A DNA stretch of 6,655 nt from an uncultured Roseovarius sp. (GTDB lineage Bacteria; Pseudomonadota; Alphaproteobacteria; Rhodobacterales; Rhodobacteraceae), in assembly GCA_913055965.1 (NCBI GenBank), contig CAJXKX010000117.1, positions 1-6,655 on the forward strand. Direction: 5' to 3'. Within the stretch, counting starts at the first letter, position 1. Every line of letters begins with the position of its first letter. The notes under the pieces were generated by a model. That model saw nothing but the letters and a program-made list of their open reading frames with translations. It was not told where the DNA came from and ran no database searches. Shown here piece after piece: positions 4,592 through 6,655 of this stretch. A program made the position numbers and the translations under genes.

Positions 4592-6520
4592 ATGACCCAC
4601 GAGAGACCCAAGACACCGTTGCTCGATCGCGTGGCCGGACCGTCGGACCTGCGGCAGATGCCGGATGACAAGCTGGCGGCGCTGGCGGACGAGTTGCGCG
4701 CCGAGGTGATTTCGGCGGTATCGGAGACCGGCGGGCATCTGGGATCGTCGCTGGGCGTCGTGGAGTTGAGCGTGGCGATTCACGCGGTGTTCAACACGCC
4801 GATGGACAAGCTGGTCTGGGACGTGGGCCATCAATGCTATCCGCACAAGATCCTGACCGGGCGGCGCGACCGTATCCGAACCTTGCGGCAGAAGGACGGG
4901 TTGAGCGGGTTCACCAAACGGTCGGAGAGCACGCACGATCCGTTCGGGGCCGCGCATTCCTCGACTTCGATCAGCGCCGCCCTTGGTTTTGCCGTGGGGC
5001 GCGACATGGGGCAGGCGACGGGCGACGCCATTGCCGTCATCGGCGACGGGGCGATCAGCGCGGGCATGGCCTATGAGGCGCTGAACAACGCGGGCGCCGA
5101 GGGGCGGCGGCTGTTCGTGATCCTGAATGACAACGAGATGAGCATCGCGCCGCCGGTGGGCGCGATGTCGTCCTATCTGAGCCGGATGTATGCCAGCGAG
5201 CCGCTGGCGCGCATGGCGTCCTTGGCCGAAGGGTTCGAGGCCGCGTTGCCCGCGCCGATGCGCGATGGCGCGCGCCGGGCGCGGCAGTTGGTGACGGGGC
5301 TCACGGGCTCGGGCACGCTGTTCGAGGAGTTGGGATTTCAATATGTCGGCCCGATCGACGGGCATGACATGGGGCAGTTGCTGGCGGTGCTGCGCGCGGC
5401 GCGGACGCGGGCGACGGGGCCGGTGCTCATCCATTGCTGCACCGTCAAGGGCAAGGGCTATGCCCCCGCCGAAGGGGCCGCAGACAGGGGCCATGGCGTG
5501 TCGAAATTCGACCCCTCTACGGGCGCGCAGGCGAAATCCGCGGGCGGTGCGCCGTCCTACACGTCGGTCTTCGGGCAGGCGCTGACCGATGAGGCGGCGC
5601 GCGACGAGCGCGTGGTCGCGGTGACGGCGGCGATGCCGGACGGCACCGGCGTGTCGAAGATGGCCGAGCGGTTTCCGGGGCGTGTCTTTGACGTGGGGAT
5701 TGCTGAGCAGCACGCGGTGACCTTTGCCGCCGGGATGGCGGCGAGCGGGCTGCGGCCCTTCTGCGCGATCTATTCGACGTTCTTGCAACGCGCCTATGAT
5801 CAGGTCGTGCATGACGTGGCGCTTCAGGGCCTGCCGGTGCGGTTCGCGATTGACCGGGCGGGGCTGGTGGGTGCCGATGGCGCGACCCATGCGGGGGCGT
5901 TCGATATCGGCTATCTGGGCAACCTGCCGGGGATGACGGTGATGGCGGCGGCGGACGAGGCGGACCTCGTCCACATGGTCGCCACGGCGGCGGCGCACGA
6001 TGCGGGCCCCATCGCATTCCGCTATCCGCGCGGGGCGGGCACGGGTGCTGCGCTGCCCGAGCGGGGCAGGGTTTTGCCCATCGGCAAGGGCCGGGTGATC
6101 GAGGAGGGATCGGACGTGGCGATCCTGAGCTTCGGCGCGCATCTTTTCGAATGCCAGGTGGCCGCAGACATGGTGGTGGAGGATGGGGTTTCGGTGACGG
6201 TCGCGGACGCGCGGTTCGCCAAGCCGCTCGACACCGACCTGCTGATGCAGCTTGTGCGCCATCACCGCGCGATCATCACCGTCGAGCAGGGGGCGATGGG
6301 GGGCTTCGGCTCGCTCGTCATGCAGAAACTGGCGGCGCGCGGGGCTTTCGACCGGGGGCTCGCGATCCGCAATATCTGCCTGCCGGATCGGTATATCGAG
6401 CAGGCGAGCCCGGCGCAGATGTACGAGGACGCGGGCATGACGGCGGGCGATATCGCCGGAGTGATCCGCCAGGTGGCGGTGCCGGGCGCGGGCCGCGTGG
6501 TGCCGCTGCGCGGGGTGTGA
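4592..6520 (+). CDS. dxs: 1-deoxy-D-xylulose-5-phosphate synthase (DXS)
   Basis: This 642-residue enzyme of usual DXS length condenses pyruvate and glyceraldehyde 3-phosphate, with thiamine diphosphate, to DXP, the entry step of the MEP isoprenoid pathway in the cytoplasm. Visible motifs in order are GGHLGSSLG with His49, and VGHQCYPHK with His80. The thiamine/Mg site runs from GDGAISAGM (Asp152) to NDNEMSI (Asn181). HGVSKFDP is at 301-308, GIAEQHAV carries catalytic Glu372, and Asp421 (DRAG) and His433 (GADGATHAG) complete the set. The PDR-Y-E region near 598-603 lies in the C-terminal transketolase domain. The start at 4592 follows a strong purine tract; the frame is open further upstream through pufC, but that stretch is pufC in another frame. 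Its place behind pufC suggests co-expression with the photosynthetic apparatus, feeding phytol, carotenoid and quinone synthesis. Confidence 0.97.
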   Translation: MTHERPKTPLLDRVAGPSDLRQMPDDKLAALADELRAEVISAVSETGGHLGSSLGVVELSVAIHAVFNTPMDKLVWDVGHQCYPHKILTGRRDRIRTLRQKDGLSGFTKRSESTHDPFGAAHSSTSISAALGFAVGRDMGQATGDAIAVIGDGAISAGMAYEALNNAGAEGRRLFVILNDNEMSIAPPVGAMSSYLSRMYASEPLARMASLAEGFEAALPAPMRDGARRARQLVTGLTGSGTLFEELGFQYVGPIDGHDMGQLLAVLRAARTRATGPVLIHCCTVKGKGYAPAEGAADRGHGVSKFDPSTGAQAKSAGGAPSYTSVFGQALTDEAARDERVVAVTAAMPDGTGVSKMAERFPGRVFDVGIAEQHAVTFAAGMAASGLRPFCAIYSTFLQRAYDQVVHDVALQGLPVRFAIDRAGLVGADGATHAGAFDIGYLGNLPGMTVMAAADEADLVHMVATAAAHDAGPIAFRYPRGAGTGAALPERGRVLPIGKGRVIEEGSDVAILSFGAHLFECQVAADMVVEDGVSVTVADARFAKPLDTDLLMQLVRHHRAIITVEQGAMGGFGSLVMQKLAARGAFDRGLAIRNICLPDRYIEQASPAQMYEDAGMTAGDIAGVIRQVAVPGAGRVVPLRGV

Positions 6521-6655
6521 CGGGGGGGTGGTTGTCGCCTGTGGCTACCATTCGGCACGCAGGTTGGGGAGCCGCGCAGCGCCCGACCGCGGGTGGGCGC
6601 TCCACCGCTTGTGGTCTTCGGTTTATGGTGCCAGATACTGCAACGATTGCGCGGG
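6521..6655 (+). other. Downstream region without a recognisable gene; possible weak terminator
   Basis: No coding region is supported in these 135 bases. AGCGCCC (6578-6584) pairs with GGGCGCT (6595-6601). Inside, after a bulged G, ACC (6586-6588) can pair with GGT (6592-6594). A small CCAC/GTGG stem (6602-6605 with 6611-6614) follows, then TCTTCGGTTT. The U-content is modest, so this is only a candidate 3' end of the operon. Confidence 0.35.

Noticed and set aside
909..4616. A 1235-codon open frame on the minus strand, antisense to pufQBALMC
   Set aside because: Its translation is rich in His, Arg, Pro, Gln and Glu, without domain-like blocks, and mirrors the strongly biased codons of genuine + strand genes. 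Long antisense frames are expected at this GC content. All conserved motifs lie on the + strand.
4487..6265. A 592-codon open frame on the minus strand, antisense to dxs
   Set aside because: Same GC-rich shadow pattern (His/Arg-rich, no recognisable motifs), opposite a clearly real DXS.
1..6655. Mobile elements, CRISPR arrays, tRNA/rRNA genes, or an undescribed gene system
   Set aside because: Every gene fits the known bchZ-puf-dxs arrangement. I saw no transposase, inverted terminal repeats, regularly spaced repeats or structural RNA genes.

Overview
The window is the classical puf (photosynthesis unit forming) operon of a purple anoxygenic phototroph, very probably an alphaproteobacterium of the order Rhodobacterales (Roseobacter/Rhodovulum-like). 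Three things point there: very high GC with strong G/C third positions, LH1 and reaction-centre proteins that align closely with Rhodobacter sphaeroides from memory, and the gene order bchZ-pufQ-pufB-pufA-pufL-pufM-pufC-dxs. All genes lie on the + strand. I cannot name a species.

Layout: 1-772 is the C-terminal part of bchZ (chlorophyllide a reductase subunit), cut by the window edge. pufQ (769-993) overlaps its stop by 4 bp. A 132-nt spacer with three GC-rich hairpins leads to pufB (1126-1275) and pufA (1290-1451), the beta and alpha polypeptides of the LH1 antenna. A 117-nt spacer with a 12-bp hairpin and a second weaker one precedes pufL (1569-2408). pufM (2412-3401) and pufC (3405-4499) follow with 3-nt gaps. 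A 92-nt spacer with two hairpins leads to dxs (4592-6520). The last 135 nt hold no recognisable gene.

How it works together: BchZ acts in bacteriochlorophyll synthesis. PufQ is linked to delivery of bacteriochlorophyll to assembling complexes. PufB and PufA form the LH1 ring, PufL and PufM the reaction-centre core, and PufC the periplasmic multihaem electron donor to the special pair. DXS supplies isoprenoid precursor for the bacteriochlorophyll phytyl tail, carotenoids and quinones. The intercistronic hairpins lie where related puf operons use differential mRNA stability to make more antenna than reaction centre. No pufX is present; pufC takes the position after pufM.

The most notable point is that PufC has only three CXXCH haem motifs. 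The haem-1 motif and the methionine expected to ligate it are both missing, while ligands for the other three haems remain. PufM also has Tyr at the M197-equivalent position, Cys at M203, and a Tyr/Gly-rich C-terminal extension. I found no mobile element, CRISPR array, tRNA/rRNA gene or undescribed system. This is a recognisable operon with some informative deviations.
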